From assembly GCA_963931865.1 (NCBI GenBank), contig OZ007511.1:10801396-10865395 (forward strand): a stretch of DNA of 64,000 nucleotides. The letters run 5' to 3'. Both the position numbers and the translations under genes were made by a program. The first letter of the stretch is position 1; every line of letters begins with the position of its first letter. Below the pieces are notes generated by a model. It worked only from the letters and a program-made list of their open reading frames with translations, searched no databases and was not told the origin of the DNA. This document shows positions 18,246 through 28,994 of the stretch, one piece after another. The stretch is from Axinella damicornis. Taxonomy: Eukaryota > Porifera > Demospongiae > Axinellida > Axinellidae.

Positions 18246-19636
18246 TCTGTACACTACAGTGTATGTGTGTGGAACGTGTGTACATGTATGATGTCATCAG
18301 CCTCTGCTTCCCCTCCTTCCCTCTCTGTCTCCCTTCCTTGCCCTCCTCCAACCCTCTCTCCCTCTCTTTCTCCCTCCCACCCTCCCTCCCCCCTCCCCTC
18401 TCCCCAGAAACCTGACCTGTACCGAGCGGCAAACTCTGAGAGTAGAGGAGTCATCCTCGGGCGCGTGTCTGGTTGCTGTGGCCCGCCTGCAACACTTTGG
18501 GGAGAGTGTCCCACGTGCAGCTATGGAGACCAGCGAGAACGAGTTTGTTGCTCGCGTGGGTGTGGATGGACGGTTCACATACGTGGACCCAAGGTACAGG
18601 ATGTGTGCGTACTTGTCTCCTACTGTGTAGACCATGTACATTGNNNNNNNNNNNNNNNNNNNNNNNNNNNNNNNNNNNNNNNNNNNNNNNNNNNNNNNNN
18701 NNNNNNNNNNNNNNNNNNNNNNNNNNNNNNNNNNNNNNNNNNNNNNNNNNNNNNNNNNNNNNNNNNNNNNNNNNNNNNNNNNNNNNNNNNNNNNNNNNNN
18801 NNNNNNNNNNNNNNNNNNNNNNNNNNNNNNNNNNNNNNNNNNNGGAAAGGCCCTCCCTGCTTTTCCGTAATGCAAGCAACGAAAAGCTGGCGTGGGCCTG
18901 GGAACGAGGCTACATGTAGTTGGCCTGGGAGTATTGTCTGTGAGAAGAAGAACGTAGTCGGTGAGCATACACAAGAATTGTCGAAGTCTGCAGTATTAAG
19001 TGATTCCAGGGGACAGTAATTTGCTTTTGCTAGTGGTAGTGATGGAGCGCTGTTGCTGGTATGTTGTTGCATGGAGTCGTGTTTTCTGGTTGGACATCAA
19101 ACGTGTCGTTGCTAGTGAACATGCTTGTTGCATTCCAACATCGTCATGAATTTGATATTGCCCATCAAAAGACATAAACTTCTAGGTATGTGATTTCTTA
19201 ACCTCTACCCCACCTCCTTCCCTCTTCCACCACCTCTCTCTTTTCCTTCCTCCCCCTCTCTCTTTCCCTCCCACTCTCTCTTTTCCCTCCTCCCCCTCCC
19301 TCCTCTCCTCTTTCCCTCCTCCCCCTCCCTCCTCCCTCCTCCCCCCATTCCCTTCACACCACCTCACTCCCTTCCCTCCTCCCTCCGTCCTCTTTCCTTC
19401 CCTCACAGGGTTGCAGGTGTCTTGGGGTACCTTCCTCAGGACTTGATGGGACAGGTCTCCTATGAATACTACCACCCGGAAGACATTCAGAAGATGGTGC
19501 AACTGCACCATGATGGTAAGTGTAGGTGTGTGTGTGTGTTAGTGGGGAGGAGGGGGAGGGGGGAGGGGGGAGGGGAGGGGGGTACATGTAGGGATGAGTC
19601 TATCTCTCTCTTGAGAGTTTTATCCATTTCTGTCGT

Positions 19637-19682
<46 letters not shown>

Positions 19683-19777
19683 GTACAACATGTGCACACA
19701 CCCCACCCCCCCCCCCCCCCCACCCCCCACCCCCCCCCCACCCCCCACCCCCCCCCCCCCACCACCCCCCCCACCAC

Positions 19778-19808
<31 letters not shown>

Positions 19809-21085
19809 ACCAACACACTCACCAACACAAAGCCATGAAGCGTCGCACTCCTATGCCAACAGTGCAGTATCGAGCCCTTAGCAAGAACCAGAAGTGGGTG
19901 TGGTTAGCGATGAAGGCGTTCTCCTTCATCAACCCATTCTCCCAGCAGGTGGAGTACGTGGTCTGTACCAACGTTGCCATGAGGTCAGTGTGGTCGGCAG
20001 TACTTACATGTTTGTTTAGTAAACATGGCATGTATATACTGTACATTGTAAGTTGTACCAACATCATTGTCATGTTCATCAACTCATCCCTCAACCCTCC
20101 CTCCTCCCTCTTCCTTCTCCCTCCCTCCCCTTCCTTCTGTCCTTCTCTTCTCCCTCCCGCCTCCTTACTCCCAGGTCTCCAGCAGAAAATGATCAACCAT
20201 CAGTGCCCATGCAGCAGTCAACCGCAGCGGCCTCTCAAGAAACTGACAAACAGCAGCGCATCGAGCGATATGTACGCATGACCATTTCAAACCAGGTACA
20301 TGTAACACTATATCGTGAAAATGTTTTGAGTAACTGTTGTGAGGACGAAGTGACATTCAATGTATATTTGACCCACCCTCATTCACTCACTCACTCCCCT
20401 TCCCTCTATTCCTATCCCCCCTCCCTGCCTCCCTCCCTCCCTCCCCTCCCCCACTCTCCCCCTCCCTCCCTTCCTTCCTCCCCTCTCCCTCTCTCCCCCT
20501 CCCTCCCTGCCTCCCTCCCTTCCTCCCTCCTTCCCCTCCCTCCCTCCCTTCCTCCCTCCCTCCCTCCCTCCCTCCCTCCCTCCCTCCCTCCCTCCCTCCC
20601 TCCCTCCCTTCCTCCCTACCTCCCTCACTTCCCCTCCCCACCCTCCTTCCCTCACTTCCCCTCCCCACCCTCCTTCCCTCCACCCCCTCCTCAGGTAGAA
20701 CAGCAGCTCCTCAACCAAGACCAGAGCAGACCTGCTATCACACAGGCTGGTGAGGGGGAGGATGACCCACTGGCTGCCCTCCTGCCTGATCTAACTGCAG
20801 AGCTAGGCCAAGCGGGACTGGCCAGTTTGTCGATGCCGATACCAATGCAAACGACCACAACTTTGCCACAGGTACGCAACAAAGAGGCATGACCTTGTCC
20901 AGGCCCTCCACCCAAGTGTACACATGTACAGTGTGCATGTATGTCACTTGCAGTGTGGAAGTGTGTAGTACAATGTACCTACTATGGTATGATTATACCT
21001 TTACCGGACAGAACCAGAAGGTAGTGCAGTGGGTTGAGGTATGTAACTGCATACATTCATGCATACAATGTCATTGTACCTGCAT

Positions 21086-21124
<39 letters not shown>

Positions 21125-21641
21125 CTCACACACAACACTCACATATACACAGGGAGTAGATTCCATGTCTGCCCTGGGGCTGTTGTCAGTTCCCGCCTCT
21201 CAGCCTCAGCTAACGCAACATCAGGATCTACAGATGCATGTGGCTTCAACGACTGTGCCCATTTCATCTGCTACTCCCATGCCCACCTCCCCCGCTGGCC
21301 CATCCTCCACCGCCCATACCGCCCCGGACAGTATGGGAGGAGTCATTGCGGTGCCTGCTAGCACCACGCTAGAGGAAAATGCAGTCACTGCGCAACGGTT
21401 CCTTGAGGAGTACAACAGACTAAACACCGTTCCTCCGCATAGAAAGGACATGAACTATAACTTTCCTCCTGGCCTGTTCTCCACCGAGGTGGACCTGGAA
21501 GGCTCCCAGCAGGCGTACCGGAATCTCCTTGTGGACTTGGATCGTCCGGAGGAGTTCCAACAGCTGTTTGACCAGGTGGAGGCAGATCCACTCCATCCTC
21601 GAAATGTATTCCAAGATATCGACTTTGATGTGTTCGATTGA
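12342..21641 (+). CDS. class II bHLH-PAS transcription factor (ARNT/BMAL-like), 14 exons
   Basis: Exons: 12342-12460, 13473-13577, 13771-13931, 14171-14244, 15056-15242, 15355-15390, 16637-16752, 17936-18054, 18408-18593, 19409-19515, 19833-19983, 20175-20295, 20695-20871, 21153-21641. All phases join, total 2148 bases, 715 residues. Exon 3 encodes the bHLH (HCEVEKRRRERMNRYMSELA ... LDKLSILKMAVDHMKNLRG); Glu and Arg in the basic region suit E-box/half-site binding. Exons 4-8 give PAS-A (FVSDAIVDVLHEPEDEWIG, LLHPKDIQKVKEQL, LRRSFLCRVKR, YAVLHCTGFIR). Exons 9-11 give PAS-B (GYLPQDLMGQVSYEYYHPED, WVWLAMKAF, EYVVCTN). The Gln/Ser/Thr-rich tail ends in an acidic stretch, a plausible activation domain. 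Class II members are nuclear obligate partners of CLOCK, HIF, SIM or AHR-type proteins. Blocks resemble BMAL in some places and ARNT in others, so the orthology is left open. The 200-N gap lies within intron 9. Confidence 0.93.
12661..12745. repeat. minisatellite, about 24-bp unit, 3.5 copies
   Basis: Consecutive units begin AGAGGGG(C/T)GTC and end GTCATTGG or TCGTTCA. It lies in intron 1 of the bHLH-PAS gene. Confidence 0.8.
13338..13365. mobile_element. short hairpin, family H1
   Basis: CAAGAGC...GATG and CATGCGCTCTTG form an imperfect hairpin around TCAT. It shares its ends with hairpins at 14799-14863, 14915-14977 and 49975-50031. It lies in intron 1 of the bHLH-PAS gene. Confidence 0.5.
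14799..14863. mobile_element. hairpin mini-element with 8-bp TSD (family H1)
   Basis: A 65-base element whose arms (GTGCATGATGACATCATC / GATGATGTCATCATGCGC) are nearly perfect inverted copies. The 8-base direct repeat TCTAGCTC flanks it at 14791-14798 and 14864-14871, showing insertion. Located in intron 4 of the bHLH-PAS gene. Confidence 0.8.
14915..14977. mobile_element. hairpin mini-element (family H1)
   Basis: Left arm CAAGAGCACATGATGCCATC and right arm GATGTCATCATGCACTCTTG are inverted copies. Near-direct repeats GGCAGGTAC and GGCAGATAC border it. It lies about 50 bases from the copy at 14799-14863 and has the same ends. Confidence 0.65.
16838..17596. mobile_element. hAT-like MITE (CAGTGTTTCCC ends), host of a nested fold-back
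   Basis: Left end CAGTGTTTCCC and right end GGGAAACACTG are perfect inverted repeats. The 6-base direct repeat TACTCC flanks it at 16832-16837 and 17597-17602. About 140 bases belong to this element; the rest is the fold-back at 16961-17571. The termini resemble hAT elements, but hAT duplications are normally 8 bases, so the superfamily is uncertain. Confidence 0.75.
16961..17571. mobile_element. fold-back element, 611 bp, 9-bp TSD (family F1)
   Basis: Ends TAGCCTCGTTCCCAGGCTCT and its complement, with arms of about 60 bases reaching a poly(G)/poly(C) block. Perfect 9-base direct repeats CTACCCCCC at 16952-16960 and 17572-17580. The interior resembles that of the degenerate copy at 28609-29037. 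Inserted into the MITE at 16838-17596. Confidence 0.92.
18126..18197 (+). pseudogene. broken duplicate of the 3' half of bHLH-PAS exon 8
   Basis: The stretch GATCAAGCTACTCCATTCGA ... GTACTGCACTGCACTGGCTT-ATCAGGTGTGTG repeats the end of exon 8 (about 17978-18070), including the donor. It has lost one base (GGCTTTATCAG became GGCTTATCAG) and a few upstream bases, so splicing into exon 9 would shift the frame. It lies in intron 8, about 75 bases after the real donor. Confidence 0.75.
18644..18843. other. assembly gap of 200 N
   Basis: Exactly 200 N within intron 9 of the bHLH-PAS gene. The sequence directly to the right (18844-18912) is the right half of an F1 fold-back element, ending GGGAACGAGGCTA, so the gap most likely hides the rest of that hairpin. 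Confidence 0.98.
19200..19408 (+). repeat. CT/CTCC-rich polypyrimidine tract before an acceptor
   Basis: About 200 bases of CTCC/CCCT-type sequence run straight into the acceptor of exon 10. Similar tracts precede exon 3 (13610-13770), exon 9 (18300-18407), exon 12 (20080-20174) and exon 13 (20390-20694), always with pyrimidines on the coding strand. Confidence 0.85.
19640..19811. repeat. (CA)n followed by C-rich low-complexity tract
   Basis: A (CA)n run of about 40 bases is followed by about 100 bases that are almost all C with scattered A, then (CA)n again. The tract ends just before exon 11. The proline- or glycine-rich frames across it are artefacts. Confidence 0.95.
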
Positions 21642-22296
21642 TGTCAGTTACTCTACCAACCGAAGCTGTTTCCTCTGAAAAATACAGTTTGGTTGTTGTT
21701 GTTCTCGTCATGTTTGTTAGCATACCTCACTGTTGTTGTTTGTTATTCTATGTCTGACATAATCTATGTACTGTCAATCGAGTACATGTATGATAACTTC
21801 CTCTCGCACAAACTTGAACTCTGCACTGTATGGCACATCTGGTGAACTCCTTCTCACCTTGTTAGCAGTTGTGGCATTTATTTTTTATCATGAATAATTT
21901 TGTGTATCCTCACAAATCAATGTAATACTATGCTTGTAATTTATGATTGGGTACATGATTTTTATAATGAAATTATAATCACTGTCCATAACTAAATAAT
22001 GTATACCAATGACATAATCTGTAAGTGGTGAACAATCTCCCAGACCTGGCCAAATATGGACAATAAAGTAAACTTCTGTGGACATAAAGGTATACCTACA
22101 TGCAGACAAACCATTAGGTGATATTTCAGCCTATCAGCTGCATGCATGCTCCGGCCTCATTTCATACAATGCACAATGTACTTATGCATTTCCCAATACA
22201 TTTCGCACGGCGCGCGCACGAGTTTCCCGTAACCTTAAACGTACCATACATTTCCACTTCACGTGGGTTTAATATAATTATTATATTTTGAAGTCC
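21642..22296. other. 3' flank of the bHLH-PAS gene
   Basis: AT-rich sequence without coding signal. The 3' UTR of the bHLH-PAS gene probably ends here; an AATAAA at about 22060 is a candidate polyadenylation signal. No other gene is recognised. Confidence 0.5.
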
Positions 22297-22299
22297 TAA

Positions 22300-22492
22300 C
22301 ACAGCTTGAGAAAGGCTAGTTTGCAACAGTTTACAAATGTTGTAAATGCAAGTGTACAAGCCAGTTTACAAGTTTGTAAATGAACTCCTATTGCTTACAT
22401 ACAGGGGTTCATTTACAAACTTGTAAACTGCCTTGTACAGTAGCATTTACAACACTTGTAAACTGTTGCAAACTAGCCTTTCTCAAGCTGTG
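22300..22492. mobile_element. MITE, 193 bp, TAA target duplication
   Basis: Nearly the whole element is an inverted repeat: CACAGCTTGAGAAAGGCTAG at the left and its complement at the right, with arms of about 85 bases. TAA occurs on both sides (22297-22299, 22493-22495). A TAA duplication suggests a PIF/Harbinger-type MITE (inference). Confidence 0.8.
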
Positions 22493-22495
22493 TAA

Positions 22496-23837
22496 CTCCA
22501 CACAAGCTATATATCTAACTAGTGCCATAAAATTTGCAGCCATCCTCTGCAGTCATCCTATGCAGATTAGAGGTTCTTATCCTGTATACTGCATGGCACA
22601 GAACCTAAGTTCCAAGGACATTGCCTGAAGTGACACGACAAGCTGAAAATCATGCAGTCACTAAACAACAATTCCCAGGACAGACAATGTCCAATACACA
22701 AGTGTGGCCAGCTGCAGAAAGTAGCTACATTGTAGATCTATGTATAGAGATGGAGATGGACTGGAATGGAATTAGCAAGAATGGACTGGGGATGATTTGA
22801 GAATGGATTGAGACAGAAATTACATAGTCAGGAAATTGGAATGGATGAAAAATCACACTACTGCTTTCACTTGCTGTGGATAGCTTACCGTATCCTTTCT
22901 TACTTCACCTAAGAGAAATTTTATGATACGTACACTGTTGTGATCATAATGTAGTCATGACACTGTAGAGAAATTTTATGATACACTGTTGTAATCATAA
23001 TGTACACATGACATTGTAGCCTCGTACCCAGGCCTTCAATCGCGGGGGGAGGCCTGGGTACGAGGCTAGTACACATGTACCACGTACTGTTAAGTCATGT
23101 ATATATCCTTTGCTGCATAAACACTGATCATGTGCATGCAGCACCATAATGATGGCAGTTCCCTGACTGTCCATTATTCTGCTTCAAACTATGTCCAAAA
23201 TTACAGCTATAAAGACAATTGAGCTATAGTGCTGAAAAATATGGGTTAGGCCACCTCAATGCTAATAGCTATAAATGCTGCATCTGAGCAAGGGTACAAT
23301 GAACAGGGACAAACACAATTAACAATGAAAACCAGTAACAGGAGTTCAGAGCATAACAGGGATGAATATTATTAAGGTGATGATAGTTCTATAGCAAAGG
23401 AGAAAGTATAGCTGTTTTGCCAGCTTCATGTCTCAGGAATGCATTGTGTGGAGAGTTGGTCATATTATTTTGAGAATCACGATACCGGTAATCCAAATGG
23501 ATTGAAAGTAATTTGCTAACACCCACAGAAGTTGGTCTCGGCACATCGGTCACTAGCTCCTAGGTCATGTACACATCTAGCCTCATTCCCAGGCTGCGTG
23601 GGAACAAGGCTAGTAGTCACCAGCTGCTCTATACGAACGCTGCATGTATAATACCTGTGAAAGTGCTGGACTGTGGACCTTGAGGTCTCAGGCTCTATAT
23701 ACTATATGCAGCAGCTATAGGGATTGTCTTCTATGGTGAAATGAATGGAACCTAGCTGGCTCTACATCACCCCAGTCCCTCATTGGCCATAATTTTACAT
23801 GACATTGAATTAGCTACACAAAGATAAAATAATGATA
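22496..23837. other. non-coding interval with small palindromes
   Basis: Nothing coding is recognised. A block GAGAAATTTTATGATAC with TGTTGT.ATCATAATGTA occurs twice (about 22914 and 22971). Two tiny F1-like hairpins lie at 23017-23068 (TAGCCTCGTACCCAGGCC and complement) and 23578-23612, without target duplications. Confidence 0.55.
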
Positions 23838-24936
23838 CTACTTAGAGTCCACATTGTCACTGCTAGGGTTCATGCTGGGGATGGCTTCCGTTTTCCACTC
23901 CATCTTAATCAGAGTGGCCTCAGAGTTTTCCTTAACCTTCCACGAGAGCTGCCTTCCAGAGCTGGTGGCAATGGCGATTGCTCGTGCCAGAATCTCTGGT
24001 AAGCCATTCACAGTCAGCCTAGCTGATCTCCTACCATGGGCATCTCTAACACAACCACTTCCGCCACTTATCGTAGTGAGTTGTGTTGTGCTATCCGCTT
24101 CATCACGATTGATTGATGCCTCACTCCTCATTGGCTTGGGAATTGACTGAGCAAAAATATCATCTGTTGCAATTGTCATTGAACAGAATAGTACATTCTC
24201 CTCCATATTATGATTGTTCAGGATGGCAATGGTATGGATTGTTCCTTTTGTTACAAATTCTGCCTCATTTCCTCCACTAAAGTTGACTGAGAATTCAACC
24301 TTGCCTTCCCAGTGGCGGATCTAGAAATTTTGAAAGGGGGGTTCAGCAGGCACATACGCAGCGCACCGCCGAAGGCGTTGCGCAGAGCCGCGAAGCGGCG
24401 ATCAGTCCGTGCGAAGCGCGGAAATTTTTTTTTACGTGTTCTTTTTAGCGATCAGGAAGCGCTCTCGAGCTCGTGGCATCTCTGCGCATTCTGGACACGT
24501 TCCCAGACGCAAAGAAGATTGACTAAGTACATGTAACCAGTAAGTATCGATGCGTGGGGCTGTTAGCTTTTCATCGTTGACGGATTACAACCTGCACGTA
24601 CATGGACAGTCGATTACTTTATTTTCTAATTATACGTATGTAATTAATGTAAAATTAAAATTGTGTAGCAAGCGTAAACCTAGCTAGCTCAAGACTATGT
24701 CTACCTTCAGGCTTTCAGCCCGCGAACGGTCAAGGTAGGTAAGTTGCTCTTACATTTCAAACATGCAGCTTGCTTTTCTGCCTTGAGTGTGCGGTCTGAG
24801 TCAAATACATTTTTTGGTTCTCCTTGAAAGGGGGGTTCCATGGAACCCTCAGAACCCCCTCTGGATCCGCTACTGCTTCCAGACCCACCACTGTAAAGAT
24901 GAAGGCTGGTGAGCCAAACACTGACAAACCTGAAGC
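23838..24936 (-). pseudogene. last exon of an unrecognised gene, interrupted by a transposon (copy 1)
   Basis: On the minus strand an acceptor CAG is followed by ASGLSVFGSPAFIFTVVGLE (24881-24936). The frame then meets a 566-base insertion and resumes as GKVEFSVNFSGGNEAEF, ending in WKVKENSEATLIKMEWKTEA and a stop at 23838. Deleting the insertion and one copy of its 5-base duplication restores one continuous frame, so the exon was intact before insertion. I do not recognise the family. Related fragments at 25815-26192, 27860-28315 and near 29530 show a small local family. Whether this allele is dead or spliced around the insertion cannot be told from DNA. Confidence 0.6.
24310..24875. mobile_element. 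hAT-like MITE (CAGTGGCGGATC ends) inside a coding exon
   Basis: Left end CAGTGGCGGATCTAGA with a following GGGGGGTTC, and right end GAACCCCCTCTGGATCCGC-TACTG, are inverted copies. The 5-base direct repeat CTTCC flanks it at 24305-24309 and 24876-24880. The ends are hAT-like; the short duplication is atypical. It splits the exon of the minus-strand gene copy 1. Confidence 0.85.
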
Positions 24937-25814
24937 CTGTGGGAACAAGATTTGGACTGACGGCTGTATAACAAGGTTAGTGTTGTATACTTATTGGTAG
25001 AGTTGGCACCTACAATTATTTTTTTGTCTTACCTATTATTCTCAATAAAGAAAAGAGGAACCTTAGCTAGCTGAGAATCACGAGACCTCATGGACAAGGA
25101 TTTCATCCCCGGACTGAATGTGAAACGTGCAGTCAGTAGCTAGTCTTGGACAAGACAACTTACAAGCGTATAATTGTTCATGCATGAAGCAGTTACTTAC
25201 TTCAAACCGTCTAGAATATTAATCTATTAACTGGTGTCCCGATGCAATCCAACATGATAGAATGAACTTGCCTTTCCTGATACAAAGCTGTTTGCTTTTA
25301 TGATCTGTGGGGGGTGGTTCATCCATTGTCCAGGGTCGAGAGGCAAAGGGATGCACTGCACATTGTGGTACGTGGTGTTGAAGATCTGTGTTTCAACATC
25401 TGCAATAGCATTGATATCATAGGGTTAAGCTTGTAAGACAGGTTGTGCAAGTCTCTCAGAAAACTTTATATTTCTAACATTGAGCACCAGTACCTGCTAA
25501 CGGTCTGGAAAATTATATCTAGATCCTCAACCATGATGGTCAGCTCCACTGTATATGAGTTATGATCAACATTTCACTCTGTTTTAATTGAGGATCTTGT
25601 GTACTTACTGGAATGTCATGCATGCATACAACATTGCACGTTAATGATATTCAGTATGGACCCCAATACTTCACAGTATATAGCGTTGTAGTATAGAACT
25701 ATGGCATAAACATGCTGTACACGTGTCAGATTCCTCTCTGCAACTGTGAATGGGCTCACCACTCAATCCATGGGTTGAATCAGCTGTGGTGGTAGCTACA
25801 TCCATCAAAGGTGG

Positions 25815-26192
25815 CTATACAGTACAATTGGCCATCTCTATGCTACGATCAGCATGGACACGCATAGCACGGTTCTTAATTTCCTGCTTGTAGCTTCTGT
25901 ATCGAGTTTCCATGTTGCAACAGCAATTGGTTGTGATTCGTGGTACGTCCATGCATGCAGATGGCATAGAGACGGCCAATTGCACATCCACCTTTGATCG
26001 ATGACGGTCCTGGGGGAGCCTATTCATGACACAGCTGCTGCTATATGAAGATCCATGTCTTACAACATTAATTTTACTACAGCAAAAGTTAAGAAGTGTG
26101 TGGGAGACAGTGCACAAATTTTCCATCATTGAAATTGCTTCAGAGGGATGCCGGAATGAGTGAGGAGGCACTTGAAGGCCAGGAGTCATCAT
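25815..26192 (-). pseudogene. unrecognised family fragment (copy 2)
   Basis: A 125-residue frame (NLCTVSHTLLNFCCSKINVV ... SKVDVQLAVSMPSA ... KNRAMRVHADRSIEMANCTV, stop) shows weak similarity in arrangement to copies 1 and 3. Upstream, about 25320-25440, the minus strand reads AIADVETQIFNTTYHNVQC then IPLPLDPGQWMNHP, another exon-like segment. Exon borders and function are unknown, and it could be a live gene of several exons rather than a relic. Confidence 0.35.
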
Positions 26193-26374
26193 CGGACAGC
26201 CATGGCAATTTCACTGCTGTCTGATCTCCAGGTCTCGTCGAACTCTATCTAGCTGTAGTGATATGCAGTTTGTAGAGATCAGACACTGTAGAACCAAATG
26301 TCTGTGCCTGTTTTGTATGTAGCTTTTGTTCAACTGAGCAAGGTTGGTGTGCCTTATGCCTGTGTGTTTCCACA

Positions 26375-26377
26375 AAG

Positions 26378-26413
<36 letters not shown>

Positions 26414-26414
26414 A
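26375..26414. repeat. poly(C) tract, about 40 bp
   Basis: Nearly uninterrupted C. Similar tracts occur at 8437 (G), 10004 (C), 18220 (G), 28570 (C), 28948 (C), 45338 (G), 48500 (G) and 60000 (C). Confidence 0.95.
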
Positions 26415-26989
26415 GCTCCCCCAGACTACACATTTCAGTGCGTCAAGGTCGTCAGCTAGTATAAACATCTTTTAGCTACGTACTGTAAACTTACAAACGG
26501 TTTCCATACTGTATGGCTGGTAGCGAGAAGGCGTAGCTACACAAAGGCATGGTATTTCACGGGACCGGAACCGATCCCATCTATAGCTCCAGAATCCTGA
26601 CCAGTGAAGGCCAAGGCAAGAGAAAGTTATCCATTGTAGATGACGTGGATATTCGTCTGGCAGGCCAGGAAGTGCATACCTTAAGCATAGTTAACGGGCA
26701 CGCATGCGTATTGAGCACTGGCCCTGCCTTAACAATAACGTAACCCATCGCCCTACTTCCTGCCGGACCAATAACCACTACGTACATTGTACATATTTAT
26801 AGCTAGTCTCTATAGGCCTATAATGTACTACATGTCACTCACTGCACTCATTCAGTTTGAAGTTGAAGACATTGCTCTTGGAGATTTTCAGTGCAGCAGC
26901 AGCAGCTGTGCTGCAATCCAGTCTGTTAACCATCTGAAAAGCAATTAATTGTGACCAGGACACCCCCCGAGCCAATTAGGTGCTTTGCC

Positions 26990-27090
26990 TACTCTGTGCA
27001 AATATGAAAGTAACATCTCCTTCCAGTCCGGATCCGAAATCTTGATCACAAAGGTAGCTAGGGTCACCTTTTACAGCTATTATGATAATA
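26990..27090 (-). pseudogene. degenerate copy of an exon of the same unrecognised family
   Basis: GCAAATATGAAAG..TAACATCTCC, then TTGATCACAAAGG and TTACAGCTAT, parallel the block at 28225-28310 inside copy 3, with frame-breaking differences. Confidence 0.5.
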
Positions 27091-27859
27091 GAAGCAGGAG
27101 TTTTTCTTTTAGGTCCGGAACTAGCAACTGACTGCTATTAATACTAACCAGTAGCCCGGGACCAATGGCTTTACATCGATATCCCCTCCAAAGGATGTGG
27201 TGTGAACTGTATCAGGTGAGAAACACCTTCAAGAACACACTCATTTTAGGGGTAGAGCAGAGTCGACTCCTAGGAGAGGAAGAAACTCTCTCTCCTATGG
27301 CAAGGGTGGGATTCAAACCTGCAACCTTTCCATTAGCAGTTGAATGCTTTAACGCCACCAGTTTATAGGCATAGCTAAACTGCGAATGAGTGTGCTTACA
27401 ATAACATGTAACTGGCTAATGGAGGCTCATCACTGAGTCAGTGCCACACTAAGTGGCCAATGACCCTGACAGGATACATGAGTGGATTAACAATCCATAC
27501 TTTCTCCAGCCGTCATGATGATAGTGTGTATTACCCTTGAAAACACACAATAATTAAGATCCGGGAATCATTTCTATCTACTTGTTTGATGTCCATGCAC
27601 TCTCTCCCTGCAAACAGCCTGGAGAGGTTTTGACCCTCATTTCATTTTCTGTCTAGTTCGACAGTCACATTCCATATATATTGGTACATAAAGATCATTC
27701 TAAACCTTGGGCATACATGAGTGAGTGTGTGTACAAAATCATATTGCTCCTAAACGTCTCTGTTATGCTATTCATGCATGACTTCCCAATGCAGCTAATT
27801 ATTACTGCAGGTTTCAACACTGCTCTCGCAGATTTTGTACTGCAGCAGCTAGTCCGATA

Positions 27860-28315
27860 TCAACTTGAATCTATTCCTTCGTTCTGAAATGCGAGTTTCA
27901 CCAGTTCAGTGCGTTCCTTCACATGCCAATCAATGTCCGCTGAACCTCCTAGTCCATATCCCCCAGTGACATAGCCTGTTGCTCCCACTGCTGCTCCTGC
28001 TACAGCCACGACCTTATTATAGCCTGTTCCCGCACTAGCTCCTCCAGCAATCTCCTGCAGCTGCATGATGGGGGGGTTCAATGACTTCTTCATTGACATC
28101 AACTGGCTTGGCTCGTACATCATGAGTGCACAGTGAAGAGAATTCCCATGCCGATTCTGGGTGTGAACGTGCCTGATTGCATGATTCATTGAACTCTGCG
28201 TATCAAATAATGTTGCCTTGCCTGCTCCAAATATGAAAGTTGCAGTAACATCTCCTTCCACTCCTGCAAACTTGATCACAAAGGCAGGGCTACCGGTTAC
28301 AGCTATGCCTTCTGC
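27860..28315 (-). CDS. unrecognised protein, last exon (copy 3)
   Basis: The minus-strand frame runs AVTGSPAFVIKFAGVEGDV, TATFIFGAGKATLFDTQSSM, HAIRHVHTQNRHGNSLHC, then a Gly/Ala-rich stretch (YNKVVAVAGAAVGATGYVTG, GYGLGGSADIDWHVKER) and stops at 27860. GSPAF(V/I)...G(V/L)EG matches copy 1, so these are paralogues. The upstream minus-strand frame at 28316-28552 (TYLLHGILRQVMTGSKERPL ... LPVTKNDGLHACVETLPDTR) may be a preceding exon. I cannot name the family; the hydrophobic Gly/Ala segment could be membrane-inserting but this is speculative. Confidence 0.4.
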   Translation of the reverse strand, partial: AEGIAVTGSPAFVIKFAGVEGDVTATFIFGAGKATLFDTQSSMNHAIRHVHTQNRHGNSLHCALMMYEPSQLMSMKKSLNPPIMQLQEIAGGASAGTGYNKVVAVAGAAVGATGYVTGGYGLGGSADIDWHVKERTELVKLAFQNEGIDSS

Positions 28316-28608
28316 CTATATGGATATGTGGGAGAGAGAGTAAACTTTGCGGGTATCTGGAAGTGTCTCAACACATGCATGCAATCCATCATTTTTAGTC
28401 ACCGGCAAGGGCTCTTGTAGCAATGTCATGTTTTGCACTGCAATGGCACTGTTTCTGTGCACACCACAACACTGCAATGGCCGTTCTTTTGATCCTGTCA
28501 TGACTTGGCGCAATATGCCATGCAGCAGATATGTGATACTAGTGAGCTCCATTCAGGGGTTTGCTTCAATCCCCCCCCCCCCCCCCCCCCCCCCCCATCT
28601 AAAAAGAT

Positions 28609-28946
28609 TAGTGTTGTTCCCAGGCTCTCTCTCTCTCTCTCTGAAAAGGAAAAGAGAGTGTGGTAACATTCTGGGGGGGCGGGGTGGTAAAGCCGTAGAC
28701 TTCCGAATCTTCCAGTACCAATCAGACTACAGAACGAAACATGTGACACGTGACTATTTTGTACGGGTTTACCTTCACTGCTGTGCTAATGCACGAAGTG
28801 TAGACTCAGAAATAAAGATTGAAGGACATAGTACCACTCAAAGGTTGGTGAAAGCAGTTGACAGGTGTGCGAGGGTCATTGGTCTGAGCTCTCACTGAGG
28901 TTTGTTTGCAGGACCATCATTTGTTGCTATTTATGGATCAACAGTC

Positions 28947-28994
<48 letters not shown>

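Noticed and set aside
18093..19019. Long frames running through the N gap and beyond
   Set aside because: They only exist because N codons are read as open; real exons 9 and 10 use other frames.
19487..19881. Pro-, Gly- and Cys/Val-rich frames near 19.5-19.9 kb
   Set aside because: Translations of (CA)n and poly(C) repeats; no conserved residue pattern.
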